Source: Diphasiastrum complanatum
Taxonomy: Eukaryota > Streptophyta > Lycopodiopsida > Lycopodiales > Lycopodiaceae
Assembly (NCBI GenBank): GCA_029204225.1
Contig: CM055095.1
Coordinates: 52,985,836-53,049,835 of the forward strand
Length of the DNA: 64,000 bases
Direction of reading: 5' to 3'
This document shows, in pieces, positions 47,517 through 53,639 of the stretch; the first letter of the stretch is position 1; every line of letters begins with the position of its first letter. The position numbers and the translations under genes are program-made. The notes beneath the pieces were generated by a model. It searched no databases and was not told the DNA's origin. It saw nothing but the letters and a program-made list of their open reading frames with translations.

Positions 47517-49937
47517 TATGGTGCCCTGATTTGCACCCTGACTGACTGCTCCAGCCTCCATGCACTGATCCCTGATCTTTCACGCTCCAGACTCGTTCCA
47601 ATTATGGCACCCTTTCTCGTGCCCTGATCTTGCTGCCTCCACGCTCAAATTTGCACTCATCCATAAGTTGCATACGTTTGCATGGCCAAGGAAGGCAACA
47701 ACAAGGGGCCTTCGGCTCCCTCCCCACGCACCTCTGCGTGCACAGGCAGCTGAGCAGGCAGTATCACTGCCTAAGCAGTTGTTGCTGCCAACGCAGCCAG
47801 CAGGATGCCTATGGATTTTGTTCCTCCTACCTCCACTCCAAATCTGCCTCCAGCCATACCTATCTCCCCTTCAAACCCTATTTTGGATCTTAATGAACCC
47901 AGTACTGCTCTCTTTTTAACCCCCAATCACGATCACGATTTGATGCCTCCATCACTCTCTTCAGTGGTCTTTGCACTAAGTGCAAATAGTGTAAGGCTAT
48001 TCCAGCTTCTTGCCAGCCACCGAAAAGAGATGGACTCCCATCAAGAAATGATTCTATCAGTGGAATCACACCTCCAACGGACAGATGCATCAATTGAAGA
48101 ACTCAGACGCGAAATTACAACCATCAAATGTGCAGCATCCTCCAAAGTAGCTACTTCAAATATGATCCAACAACTCAAAAACAAAGTGGAGCAGCACCAT
48201 ACAGTTGTTCAGTCTTGGGCAGAGGTTCTCAAAGGTCCAGATAAAGCAGACGCTCCAGTTTCCTTCATCTCTGCTACACTTACTAAGAGCCGGTTGCGAG
48301 AGCAAAAGGCTTGTAATGTTCGTGTCAAGGGCATCCCGGATTCCCAAGATGCTTTTAAGGAAGCCAAGGAATTTTTAGAAACTAATCTCCAGCACCACAA
48401 CAACGGTTTGGACTCAGCGTGGCGTACCAAGAAAGATGCTAGCACTCTTGTCATGCAATTCACTTGGTTGTAGTCTAGGCGTGAGGTACTACGTCGGAGA
48501 CATAAGCTAAAAGATACCAGGATCTTCATGGATGAAGATCTCACATTTTTCCACATTGTGGGAGGAAAAAAGGCCCTGTATGATGCAAAGGATACAGGGA
48601 GACACTTAATATAGAGACGACAATATCCGTTTTATTGACGTTAAAGCTTTACTTGAAACTAAATAGATATTTGTCATAATGATATATGAGATTGATTAGA
48701 GTTAGAGTCAAAGTTTGAAGAGATGTCCATTTGAACCTGTAAATGGTCTACGTACCATACAATCCTGGCCATTAATCTCTTCTTAGTTAAATTTGTTCAG
48801 TGTTGTTGATTGATGGCATCGATCCATCTTGTTTCCATTTCTTTTGATGTATTGTTCTCTCTCTCCCCCCCCCCCCCCACCCCGTCAACCCTCAACATGG
48901 CTCCAAGACGGAGACACCCCCGCCCACACGATTTCAAATCTAAGTTTGGAAAAATGGATTGCCATAGACAGAGCTCTGACAGACCGATGACATGCATCAA
49001 TGTGTACCATTGTTGTGTCAAAGTCTCTGGAATGAAATCTCTAGTGCCATCAATTCATCAATGAATATTAAAAGATGTGCAACTATGCTTTGCTTGGGTA
49101 GGATAGTCGCTAATGGAGCTAGAGATAGACAAAGGCTGTCATAAGGAAATTGCCAGCCAACCTGCTTCTAACAGAGAACTTATACATCATAGTTCCTTAA
49201 TAAAATACCTTGGTACCAAAAAACAAGATGTACTCAACAAAAAATGCAAATATAACAATTTACATGGAAGTAAAGGAGCAATGTCAACTTCCAACCAGAA
49301 AAATGCCATCAAGCTTAGAAAGAAAAACTTACTGAACATTCCTTTGAGGGATGTGTAAGGCAACTGACTCTTGGGATGCCCTCGCTAGTGCCAGTACCCA
49401 AGAAAATCAACTCAGATCTCCCTTGAATCCCTTCTGTGATGTGTGATTTCTGTAATCGAAGAACTCCATCCACATAAAGTGAGGATTTGTTAACCTCCAC
49501 CTGTTTATAATTCCATTCAACAAAGCTTACTGGTCAAGCTACCCTTACACACTACTTTTTCTCCATAACAGCTTAATTGTCAAGCTCTTGAAAATTGAAT
49601 TCCATAGATTGGGTCTTTACCATCAACTATGGATCCCCATAACCAAGATGCCCAGGTCTATAAAAATTAATAATGAAACAACACCTACCGGCCAATCTAA
49701 AGCGTATCACATTAACCAGTCAATACATCTTTCACAATAACTTCGAAAGAATGAAGAAGAAACCTGTGAGGGATTCTCTTCCCGTCTTGCAACTTCCGCT
49801 CGCACCTGCAATTGCATGTTTTGTATTGGTACACCATAATTGAGGCTCGGAAATTGCTTTAATGGTTTGAGGATCGTCGTAGAATTCGAAAAGACACGGA
49901 AGTGCAAATCCAGACGCGTGCAACGCAGCAATTCCAT
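17735..49937 (-). CDS. Metallo-hydrolase (metallo-beta-lactamase fold), 12 exons over 32 kb
   Basis: Twelve minus-strand exons with GT..AG borders assemble to a protein of about 371 residues. It matches the conserved plant members of the metallo-beta-lactamase superfamily related to PhnP phosphodiesterases (fungal relatives are annotated as hydrolase C777.06c). Landmarks in order: variable N-terminus of about 85 residues (possible transit peptide), ELIFLGTGTSEGIPRVSC, NKNRRRNTSIVIR, ILIDAGK, YFYHSALQWFPYYG, metal-binding THSHADAAGGLDDLRDW, KTHYYLVDTSVI, PLPVWHG, RSLGFRVGDICYIS, ILDALRPD, THFGLPQ, ALKEVRKIRP, TLFTGMMHLMDHDK, ELSYDGL, stop. The substrate in plants is not established. Introns 2, 7 and 9 are 11.6, 5.6 and 7.4 kb and carry retrotransposons. 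The summed exons are 1117 bases, one too many: a run of four G at the exon 4 donor shifts the frame, so it is either an assembly error or a true lesion. Every other exon is clean, which favours a living gene. Confidence 0.88.
17985..18028. repeat. (GACA)n microsatellite in intron 11
   Basis: About eight GACA units followed by GACAGA variants. Confidence 0.95.
19337..19954. mobile_element. hAT-type non-autonomous element, 618 bp
   Basis: Starts CTTAGAAGCCCGTTTGGG and ends TTCCGGAACGGGCAACTAAG, giving inverted repeats CTTAG(AA/TT)GCCCGTT. It is flanked by an exact 8-bp duplication, GTCTGGGC, at 19329-19336 and 19955-19962. No transposase frame is present. It sits in intron 11 of the hydrolase gene and shares its right end with the 141-bp MITE. 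Confidence 0.85.
20746..20794 (-). CDS. Hydrolase exon 11 (49 bases)
   Basis: Acceptor CCACAG|GCA, donor ACAG|GTATGG. Encodes ALKEVRKIRPNRTLFT with a split Gly. Confidence 0.92.
21053..21103 (-). CDS. Hydrolase exon 10 (17 codons)
   Basis: Acceptor TATCAG|GAT, donor CAG|GTAATA. Encodes DALRPDYSTATHFGLPQ. It lies 7.4 kb downstream of exon 9, across the chimeric copia remnant. Confidence 0.92.
22166..22660 (+). repeat. Candidate LTR with non-canonical ends, upstream of a PBS
   Basis: The right end (GGACTTTATA) is followed after one base by the copia PBS at 22662. The last 129 bases recur at 27211-27337. ACCCC precedes 22166 and also follows 27337, so the ends would be TATC...TATA with a 5-bp duplication. 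A TATA-like GGGTATAAGTATACC lies at about 22432. Intron 9 of the hydrolase gene. Confidence 0.45.
22662..22673 (+). promoter_or_regulatory. Copia primer binding site
   Basis: TGGTATCAGAGC, complementary to the 3' end of initiator Met-tRNA, directly after the LTR-like end. Confidence 0.75.
22674..24408. other. Internal non-coding stretch of the chimeric element
   Basis: No gag, protease or integrase frame is detectable where they should lie. It holds a (CT)n tract at 23651-23700 in a GC-rich patch and homopolymer runs. It may be a non-autonomous element interior or foreign DNA brought in by recombination. Confidence 0.4.
24409..26053 (+). pseudogene. Copia B pol remnant (RT and RNase H)
   Basis: RT begins at WLLAMQDEIDSM, continues through SIYGLKQSAGAWFQKK (about 24920) to the active site at about 25060, where the usual YVDD reads YVND. 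RNase H motifs follow (TYTDASWMSRKDDSKSISG, TKHIGMRYHHIRDLVE, ADIFTKPLDKSLFEK). Stops at about 24679 and 25745 and frameshifts near 24700 and 25390 kill it. The catalytic Asp-to-Asn change and QSSCESKY for QSSCEAEY agree with decay. Gag, protease and integrase are absent. Confidence 0.85.
26040..27337 (+). repeat. 3' LTR region of copia B, composite
   Basis: A polypurine tract (AAGGGGGAGT) ends at 26039 and TGTTGAACTTG begins the LTR. Matching to the 5' copy is limited to the last 127 bases (27211-27337). The 1.17 kb before that has no partner here and contains four GAGGGCGC-type repeats. The 3' region is therefore probably a composite of two LTRs. Confidence 0.55.
26553..26820. repeat. Degenerate tandem array with GGAGGGCGCT motif
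   Basis: The motif recurs at 26553, 26630, 26721 and (as GTAGGGCGCG) 26809, spacing 77-91 bases. CCATTTG precedes two of them. The units also share CAGATCT/CAAATCTG pieces. Confidence 0.6.
27471..27543. repeat. Compound microsatellite (CT)n(CA)n
   Basis: About 44 bases of CT followed by about 29 bases of CA, in intron 9. Confidence 0.98.
28516..28579 (-). CDS. Hydrolase exon 9 (64 bases)
   Basis: Acceptor CTTTAG|T, donor TTG|GTAAGA. Encodes SDVSGIPEETYPLLSNCEIL and IL, in frame with exons 8 and 10. Confidence 0.92.
28864..28940 (-). CDS. Hydrolase exon 8 (77 bases)
   Basis: Acceptor TTTAAG|GTT, donor AAG|GTATC. Encodes VTPLPVWHGAGYRSLGFRVG then DICYI with a split Ser. The His of VWHG is a probable metal ligand. 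The preceding intron (5.6 kb) holds the gag-only retrotransposon. Confidence 0.92.
29789..30296 (+). repeat. Orphan copia-type LTR with PBS
   Basis: Starts TGTTAGTTGATAACATAGG, ends TTCTCACA, and is followed directly by TGGTATCAAAGC (30297-30308), a one-base variant of the Met-tRNA PBS. A TATATAAC palindrome lies near 30135. No second LTR or pol was found, so it is the 5' stump of a broken element in intron 7. Confidence 0.6.
30814..31861 (-). repeat. 3' LTR of the gag-only element (1048 bp)
   Basis: On the minus strand it starts TGTTATCATTTG right after the polypurine tract and ends CCCCGATTTGCAGCA, the same end that precedes the PBS at 33512. Confidence 0.75.
32050..32754 (-). CDS. Unknown 234-residue acidic protein in a gag-only element
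   Basis: An open frame, MAQTSTKWMHTDTE to RRRQYSFEDS, between the zinc-knuckle part of gag and the polypurine tract, where protease to RNase H would normally lie. It has no D-S/T-G protease motif, no YVDD, and no zinc knuckle. It is strongly acidic, with many Glu, Asp, Gln and Pro and a proline-rich middle (QEPVLEPERVPEMTIPGPV), and looks largely disordered. The Met may not be the true start: an open stretch continues upstream in the direction of gag. I do not recognise it. It could be an extended gag tail, an accessory protein, or a captured host exon. Gag next to it has frameshifts while this frame is uninterrupted, which is odd for plain debris. Confidence 0.5.
   Translation of the reverse strand: MAQTSTKWMHTDTEKSVSMYVPMNLSPIVEKYCMQVLEDLQLPSIMKEVIPEAHLEGEFQQTIDDFLSCLEQDENSFRIADVDKPSYHEQVILDLENALLEYDPFLQVQTDASVVQLVMQPSKDVDCQEPVLEPERVPEMTIPGPVSELHVAASESAEVRMLEPLHQQSFMKESNPSGEAFDIKSEVEETFDAPEDYSLQRPNLLNQEEVNAYDDHIIIRHMQERRRQYSFEDS
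32868..33445 (-). pseudogene. Decayed copia-type gag with zinc knuckle
   Basis: Starts MAQTVYLEFSSNYHAWVREI (ATG at 33445-33443), continues with a typical middle region (SDYIESLEKLLLHLEF, ILLRGLPVSYKNFKTSI) and ends with a CX2CX4HX4C knuckle, CKFCKKTGHATPFC, at about 32925-32970. A stop near 33296 and at least two frame changes break it. The order and motifs are those of the UBN2-type gag of copia elements. Confidence 0.78.
33557..34563. other. Intron 7 sequence, nothing recognised
   Basis: Contains a forward 69-codon frame (33536-33745) rich in Thr and Ala that matches no family I know and begins in the LTR stub. No transposon ends or other signals were seen. Confidence 0.3.
34564..34683 (-). 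CDS. Hydrolase exon 7 (40 codons)
   Basis: Acceptor TGCAG|GTT, donor AAG|GTGGGC. Encodes VLAKTHYYLVDTSVI and continues to EDPFFVCGLK, phase 0 at both ends. Confidence 0.92.
35081..35126. repeat. Perfect 23-bp tandem duplication in intron 6
   Basis: GACACACTGGCATAAGGAAC plus TGT occurs twice in a row with no mismatch, suggesting a recent slippage or repair event. Confidence 0.95.
35699..35775 (-). CDS. Hydrolase exon 6 (77 bases)
   Basis: Acceptor ATGCAG|GT, donor GAG|GTCAGT. Encodes LDDLRDWTNNIQATAQVYAT followed by CRDLE, continuing directly from the metal-binding loop. Confidence 0.9.
36286..36341 (-). CDS. Hydrolase exon 5, metal-binding motif
   Basis: Acceptor ATGCAG|G, donor GGGG|GTAAG. 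Encodes IRELDAVLLTHSHADAAGG, containing the HxHxD metal-binding signature; the usual following His is Ala, as is common in this plant subfamily. Confidence 0.9.
36659..36701 (-). CDS. Hydrolase exon 4 (43-base micro-exon, frame problem)
   Basis: Acceptor TTGCAG|G, encoding YFYHSALQWFPYYG with the split Lys. The only usable donor follows GGG in a GGGGTTAGT context. Family alignment needs 42 bases here, so the run of four G is one base too long. Confidence 0.8.
37651..37766 (-). CDS. Hydrolase exon 3 (116 bases)
   Basis: Acceptor CTAG|GTT, donor AA|GTATGA. Encodes VCWAATRFGNKNRRRNTSIV and ends in ILIDAGK, with the Lys codon split. Separated from exon 2 by an 11.6-kb intron containing the intact copia element. 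Confidence 0.87.
39051..39449 (+). repeat. 5' LTR of intact copia element
   Basis: Starts TGTTGAAGAGTAATGCC and ends AATTCTTCA. It has T at 39276 where the 3' copy has C, the only difference. Confidence 0.97.
39450..39461 (+). promoter_or_regulatory. Primer binding site of intact copia element
   Basis: TGGTATCAGAGC abuts the LTR with no gap and is complementary to the initiator Met-tRNA 3' end. Confidence 0.95.
39919..44070 (+). CDS. Copia gag-pol polyprotein, 1383 codons, intact
   Basis: One frame encodes all functions in copia order. Gag: LDGTNYRVWKFKIANI near residue 15 and a zinc knuckle CNYCGKYGHFAFEC at about 254-267. Protease: YIDSGASKHMT at about 314. GAG-pre-integrase: LWHERYGHLSY at about 445 and CEACALGKQ. 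Integrase D,D,E: HSDLCG at about 511, RSDKGGEY at about 576, QQNGVAERKN near 610. RT: active site YVDDLLITG at about 1062. RNase H: YSDSDWAGD at about 1223, SSTEAEY at about 1263, DNQSCIQLA at about 1301 and TKHIEVDQHFIREK. No stop or frameshift was found and all catalytic residues seen are kept. The stop codon is made by bases 4-6 of the 3' LTR. The leader from 39462 to 39918 holds an AGTAGGGCGCAC motif at 39699. It is probably competent, but activity is not shown by sequence. Confidence 0.97.
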   Translation: MASLGESLLGESSKLDGTNYRVWKFKIANILMDKNCWEVMTGTEPVPTSDPELKDYMNRRHKAHRIINLSVKDNIIPHICNARDAADAWTILKSMFETVDSAKLVYLQNRLHTLKMEAGATIGDHIKKVKDLLDQLASVGEKVSDRSIVPIVLNSLSFNYQDYVMSLSAREKLPTFGELCGLLLQEEMRRKNLSEREDNPELAFASKKKQNFQKKGKGKKKNSKQSLEQQVSKLQVGEESSTNSSSTPKRKGNCNYCGKYGHFAFECRKKQSDQKKGKNQQSHFVDKVAEEEQSGVLELFTAALSSESTFGGWYIDSGASKHMTPHRDWFSTYEETEDSQHVCLGDNSTRMVRGKGTVAIQLSSGEVKEIKSVLHVPGLAKNLLSVGAITKQNMVVEFNDSKCLVKDKEKNFKVVAKGMQEGGLYKLFTTIPSQEALSARDTNRDKLWHERYGHLSYKSLQVLNRHKMVVDLPSIKSSSDTCEACALGKQQRKKFPKEKATRAKGILELVHSDLCGPMQVKSAGGAYYLMTFVDDFSRKVWVYFLKLKSEAFKYFKQWKAMVENHTGKRLKTLRSDKGGEYISDEFKDLCKACGIKRQFTAPHTPQQNGVAERKNRSIVECARSMLKAKGLPNSFWAEAVATAVFLLNRSPTKAVEGITPEEAYSGKKPKVGSLRVFGCTAYAHIPKDLRKKLDAKSVKCVFLGYSEGEKAYVLYDLENRRKILSRDVIFDEEHAPKIQEQEKEGITEFIPLIDSTDEDSSQESRKPQVQEQQQEIEPTSSRPLFGQVPEAEVGDKRKTKTVPWDTWSPSTSPTARKKLPRWYWETIKEGQMIEEGESNEQGVRRSLRSHERQETNFALMSTILNADEPQFFHEAVREKVWQHAMQEEYDSIVKNDTWELTTLPEGKQPIGCKWVYKTKFHANGTVDKYKARLVAKGYAQQEGLDYDETFAPVAKMTSIRTVLAIASYFDWDVHQMDVKSAFLNGHLQEEVYMEQPQGFEITGKENLVCRLRKALYGLKQAPRAWYSRIDEYFARQGFEKSKSDCNLYVFREGEDFVVVVLYVDDLLITGSNKKLIACVKKNLSNEFEMKDLGLLHYCLGVEVWKGKRCLFISQAKYAQKLLKKFNMQESKPISTPMDASNKPSKDDGPAFADETLYRQLVGSLIYLTTTRPDIAYAVGIASQYMCKPTEAHWKAAKRILRYVRGTVTYGIGYTDDGNLQLEGYSDSDWAGDRDDRRSTTGYCFSLGSGAISWCSKKQPTIALSSTEAEYRATTRSACEAIWLRRLLEDMQIAQVRPTLLHCDNQSCIQLARNPVYHARTKHIEVDQHFIREKVHSGEIELVYCDTNDQTADIFTKPLSKDKFEKFRTLLGVSLNKIAIKGGC
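44053..44064 (+). promoter_or_regulatory. Polypurine tract
   Basis: ATTAAGGGGGGG directly precedes the 3' LTR. It is also coding (Ile/Lys-Gly-Gly codons at the end of the polyprotein). Confidence 0.92.
44065..44463 (+). repeat. 3' LTR of intact copia element
   Basis: 399 bp, identical to the 5' LTR except C at 44290. Followed by the CTACT duplication. Confidence 0.97.
44601..46538. other. Intron 2 sequence, nothing recognised
   Basis: No gene. A 26-base perfect palindrome of TA/GATA steps lies at 45649-45674. Diverged repeats of a TTGAGCMAGTTGAAG / AAGTAGGGACTTCATTTGATTG type occur at about 45700 and 46160, so part of this is a short imperfect duplication. Confidence 0.4.
46547..47334. mobile_element. 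hAT-type non-autonomous element, 788 bp
   Basis: Starts CATAGTTGCA and ends TGCAACTATG, perfect 10-base inverted repeats, flanked by an 8-bp duplication GTTTGAAC (46539-46546 and 47335-47342). Subterminal AAACGCGTTTCG-type repeats occur at both ends, as is common in hAT elements. No transposase frame. A G/C-run block lies inside at 46880-46995. It is in intron 2 of the hydrolase gene. Confidence 0.82.
46880..46995. repeat. G-run/C-run block, quadruplex and hairpin prone
   Basis: Runs of six to seven G alternate with runs of six C over about 115 bases (GGGGGGGCGCTGCCCCCC and later copies), so both strands can fold. Part of the 788-bp hAT-type element. Confidence 0.8.
47457..47516. repeat. Compound microsatellite (CT)n(CA)n
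   Basis: About 44 bases of CT followed by CACACACACACA. Confidence 0.98.
47682..48600 (+). pseudogene. LINE ORF1-like coiled-coil protein, decayed
   Basis: From an ATG at 47682 one frame runs, with stops at about 47751 and 47772, into a 222-codon open stretch (47805-48473) and beyond its stop to about 48600. After a proline-rich start, residues around 65-135 of the open part (HQEMILSVESHLQRTDASIE, QQLKNKVEQHH) look like a coiled coil. They are followed by VRVKGIPDSQ, AWRTKKDAS, SRREVLRRRHKLKDT and IFMDEDLT, resembling the nucleic-acid-binding part of L1-type ORF1 proteins. No ORF2 follows. It lies in intron 2, antisense to the gene. An origin other than a LINE remains possible. Confidence 0.45.
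48601..49332. other. Intron 2 sequence next to exon 2, nothing recognised
   Basis: Non-coding, with a run of 12 C at about 48867-48878. Confidence 0.4.
49333..49500 (-). CDS. Hydrolase exon 2 (56 codons)
   Basis: Acceptor AAACAG|GTG, donor TCA|GTAAGT, phase 0 at both ends. Encodes ELIFLGTGTSEGIPRVSC, the N-terminal strand and glycine loop of the fold, then LTHPSKECS. Intron 1 is 263 bases. Confidence 0.88.
49764..49937 (-). CDS. Hydrolase exon 1 (58 codons, start ATG)
   Basis: Begins MELLRCTRLDLHF and ends at Gln-58, phase 0, with donor CAG|GTTTCT. The sequence is basic and hydroxyl-rich early on and not conserved in the family, fitting an organelle transit peptide. The ATG at 49937 follows a (GA)-rich 5' UTR. 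Confidence 0.75.
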
Positions 49938-49954
49938 CTCTCTCCCCCTCTCCC

Positions 49955-49993
<39 letters not shown>

Positions 49994-49998
49994 ATGGC
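49938..49998 (-). repeat. (GA)-rich 5' UTR tract of the hydrolase gene
   Basis: On the minus strand an AG-repeat of about 50 bases ends just before the ATG at 49937. GA-rich leaders next to start codons are common in plant genes and can act as promoter elements. Confidence 0.7.
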
Positions 49999-50083
49999 GT
50001 TTCATTTCTAGTTACTTGTCCCCAACCTTTATACCCACTTTTGTGTTCACTTTTGTGGGCAAATGAAGAAGACAACTCAACCA

Positions 50084-50092
50084 TTTATATAA
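50084..50092 (-). promoter_or_regulatory. Candidate TATA box of the hydrolase gene
   Basis: TTATATAAA on the minus strand, about 150 bases upstream of the ATG, with the GA-rich leader between. Position and sequence fit a plant TATA box, but no transcript start is known. Confidence 0.45.
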
Positions 50093-50099
50093 TAAACAC

Positions 50100-51060
50100 A
50101 TTGGTTTCATTTTGAGATTTCATCAATGGCCACACGCACATAGCCCAAGTGGCATATCCTTCCATGACATGCCCAAACAACACCTCATGATTGCCCAGCT
50201 TTTAGGGTTTTGTACAAATTATAAAAACGGTGTCCCTACTTCTGGGGTTTTGGTACAAACCCTAAACAATGAAGTGGCTTCACCATCTTCTACAAACGAC
50301 ATGTTCATGTTCCTTACCATGAGAGCAATGCTCATCATACATAGCCCCTTAACCAATTTTGAAAGTAGCAAGACATCAACCATGAAACATGAAAAGAATT
50401 TAACTTTGCATAGCAAATTCAAGATACGAATTTGATGCAAGTTGATGGTTGAAAAGAGGAAAACCAACCATGCTAAGAAATTGGAGGAAAATTTAGTCCT
50501 CAACATTTGTTGATGTGCTTTTGGACTCATTGCCCTCAACATTCAGTGACATTCTCTTGAATGAGATGTCTTTATCCAGCTCTTGAAACTAGCTTAGACC
50601 TCTATCAACTTTCATCTTGGAATGCTTGCCAAATTGTAGAAGGATTTGATTTGAAAAAATACCTCGTATTCTCATCAAGGATTTACATAACTACTTGTGA
50701 AAACTCATCTCAAGGCATTCTATTCTATTTTATATTTGATAAATAGCCTTGGTCTATATCTAATGAACAATTGAGCTTTTCGAGCTCTAAGCTCGACTAC
50801 TTCTCTTAGTCTCACAATTAGCCCTAGTCTCAAAATGAAACTTGAACTAAGCAATATAGTTGGTAGGTGCAAAGTACTTTATTACATCTATCAATGAATT
50901 TTTGAGAAGAACAATTTCATTAAGCAAAAGTCGGAGGCTTTCAACCTCTTCAGACAAACTAATGTTGGATTTATCCCTTCTCTCCCTAAATTCATAAGTT
51001 AATCTAGTTCCATTCATGCAGTTCTTACGATTTGAAGCTTTTTCAATCTTGATCAATAAA
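50100..51060. other. Upstream region of the hydrolase gene, nothing recognised
   Basis: AT-rich and non-coding. It should include distal promoter sequence. The decayed copia segment starts at its right end. Confidence 0.4.
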
Positions 51061-51061
51061 G

Positions 51062-53480
51062 AATTAACTTGACATTATAGACATGGGCATTTGAATCATA
51101 TATTTATTGCTGATATGTCTAAGAATTCTTTAGTTTTTGATCTTGATTATTGAACTAGGAACTTTAATCCTCCAGTCTGCCAAAGCTGTATTGTAGGAAA
51201 GCAGACTAGAGAACCTTTCAAATCAAATCAAGAACATGTTTCTAGCAATCTATTTGACATCATTCATTCAAATATATGTGGCTCGATGCAAACACCATTT
51301 CTTTCTGATGCTAAATTCTTTATTATATTCTTTGATAATTTTTCAAGAAGGACTGGTGTATATTCTATGAAGCATAAATCTGAAGTCTTCCACTTCTTCA
51401 AATTTTCAAAGAGTATGTTGAGCTGCAAACAAAGAGAAAGATCAAAGCAATACGAACTGATAAAGAGGTAATATATTGTATCCAATGCATTCAAGGATTA
51501 TTGTTTGATCAATGGGATCGAACAACAATTCACTACTTCCTTTTCCCCACAATCAAAAGGACTTGTCGAAAGGAAGAATAGAACGTTGGTTGAATCTGCT
51601 AAATGCATGTTGGCTCATGCATCATTGCCCAAATCATTTTGGGACAAGTTGTCTCTACAACAGCTTATCTCCAAAATAGATATTCAAGCAAAGGTTTATT
51701 GAATAAGACTCGTTATGAAGTATGAACAGGTTCCAAGCCTTCATTAAAGCATTGAAAAGTTTTCGGATGTACCTCTTATGCTCAAGTTCCTAAAGATACC
51801 AGAAAGAACTGGATTCTAAATCTATAAAATTGATTTTCACAGATTATTTTTCTTTTAACAATATGTATAAGTTGCATGATCCTGCTATTTCCAAGATTTT
51901 TACTAGCAGAGATGTCACAATTCTTGAAGATTAGTTCATTGATGTAAGGGGCAAAAACAAAATCACAAATGACGTTCCTGCTCAAAATACAACTAAATAT
52001 CAAATTTCATCTTTGATTCCTTGAAGCAATCAACTTAATCAAAGTAATTCAAAAGAAGAAGATATTGTTGCAACTCAAGAGCAACCGACCCGGAGTCAAA
52101 ATTTACAACATGAAGCACTTCCGGGAAGGTCTACTAGAACTCGAATTTAGCTTGTCAAAGTTATTGATGAGTATGCTTATTATCTTTATCAAGAACCAAC
52201 GACTATTGGTGAATTACTCACGCAAGCTGATTCTGACCTCCTTTGGAAGGAAGCAATGGACAGAGAATATAATTCTATAATCAAGAACAACACATGGACT
52301 ATCACTAAGTTGCCTGCAGGTAGGAAGTTAATTGATGCAAATGGATTTTTAAAATCAAGTACAAAACATATGGGAGCATCGATAGAAGGAAGGCTCAAGT
52401 GGTTACAAGGGGGTTTTCACACATTTCCAATATTGATTGATTTAAGACTTTCGGCCCGATCGTAAAGCACTCCTTAATCAGATTATTACTCTCATTTGTT
52501 GCTATTGTTGACCTTGAGGTACATCAATTAAATGTACAAACAACATTTATTAATGGAGTCATTGAAGAGGATATTTATATGATCCAACAAGAAGGTTACG
52601 CAAGGGCAAGGAGGATCAAGTATGCAAACTCCATAAGGCATTGTATGGCTTGAAGCAATCTTCAAGGGCATGGTTCCAAAGGAATAACTCATTCCTTATT
52701 CAATGAGGATTTCAACACAGCTCTATAGATTGGAATGTATATTTCAAGTCCATTACAAAATCCTTTATAATCATCTCACTTTACGTGGATGATACTCAAC
52801 AATAGTATCGATTTAATAAAGGATGCCAAGAGAATGCTATCTCAAGAATTTGAAATGATAGATCTTGGAGAAGTTGTCTATTGTCTAGAAATCCAGATCC
52901 AAAGAGATAGCAAACGAAAGCTCATCCACATTACCCAACAGAGATATATTTTTAATATGCTTTCAAAATTTCAATTCATGAATTCAAACTCATTTATTCT
53001 CCCATGGATCCAAGTCTAGAATTATCCAAAGAGCAACGCCCTCAAACTAATGAGGAGAAGGAGAAAATGAAGGGGTATATGTATCAATAGATAATCGGAT
53101 ACCTGATGTATGCAATGATTTCTATTAGGCCAGACCTTGCATACGACATCAGCTCTTTGAGCCAATTCATGGAAAATCCTAGAATGATCCATTGGAGAGC
53201 TCTACGTTGATAAAAAAAAAATTGCATTTGGATTCATATTCCTCCTCAACATTTCTTGGAATAGCAGTAAACAAATCTCCATCGCATTGTCCTCAACAGA
53301 GTTAGAATACATTGCAGCTACGAAAGAAGCAATCTGGGTGAAAAATTTATTGTCTAACATTGGCTTGAGGCAATACGCTCCAGCGAATATTTTATGTGAT
53401 AATCAAAGTGCCATCGCATTGTCAATCAATCCTAGATCCATTCTAGGAGTAAGCACATTGAAAGAACATAATTGTCTAAT
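51062..53480 (+). pseudogene. Copia E1 pol remnant (GAG-pre-integrase to RNase H)
   Basis: Pieces in copia order: CQSCIVGKQTREPF (about 51178), IIHSNICGSMQTPF where the first catalytic Asp of HSD is Asn, GIEQQFTTSFSPQSKGLVER (about 51510), an RT start LWKEAMDREYNSII (about 52245), IDLGEVVYCLEIQIQRDSKR, and RNase H SSTELEYIAATKEAIW and CDNQSAIALSINPRS (about 53290-53440). Many stops and frameshifts. No LTRs were identified. Confidence 0.8.
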
Positions 53481-53639
53481 TGTGATACTGAGAGCTTTTG
53501 AATGCTTTTGATGATTCTTGCTTTTGCACATTACATTTAATTTGTGTATGGCTACGTAATCAATTGTATAGATCCTTGCGATTTCAAAGTTTGGATTGAG
53601 TAGAGTTCAAAATAAATATGAGCTTGAATCTGATAGTTG

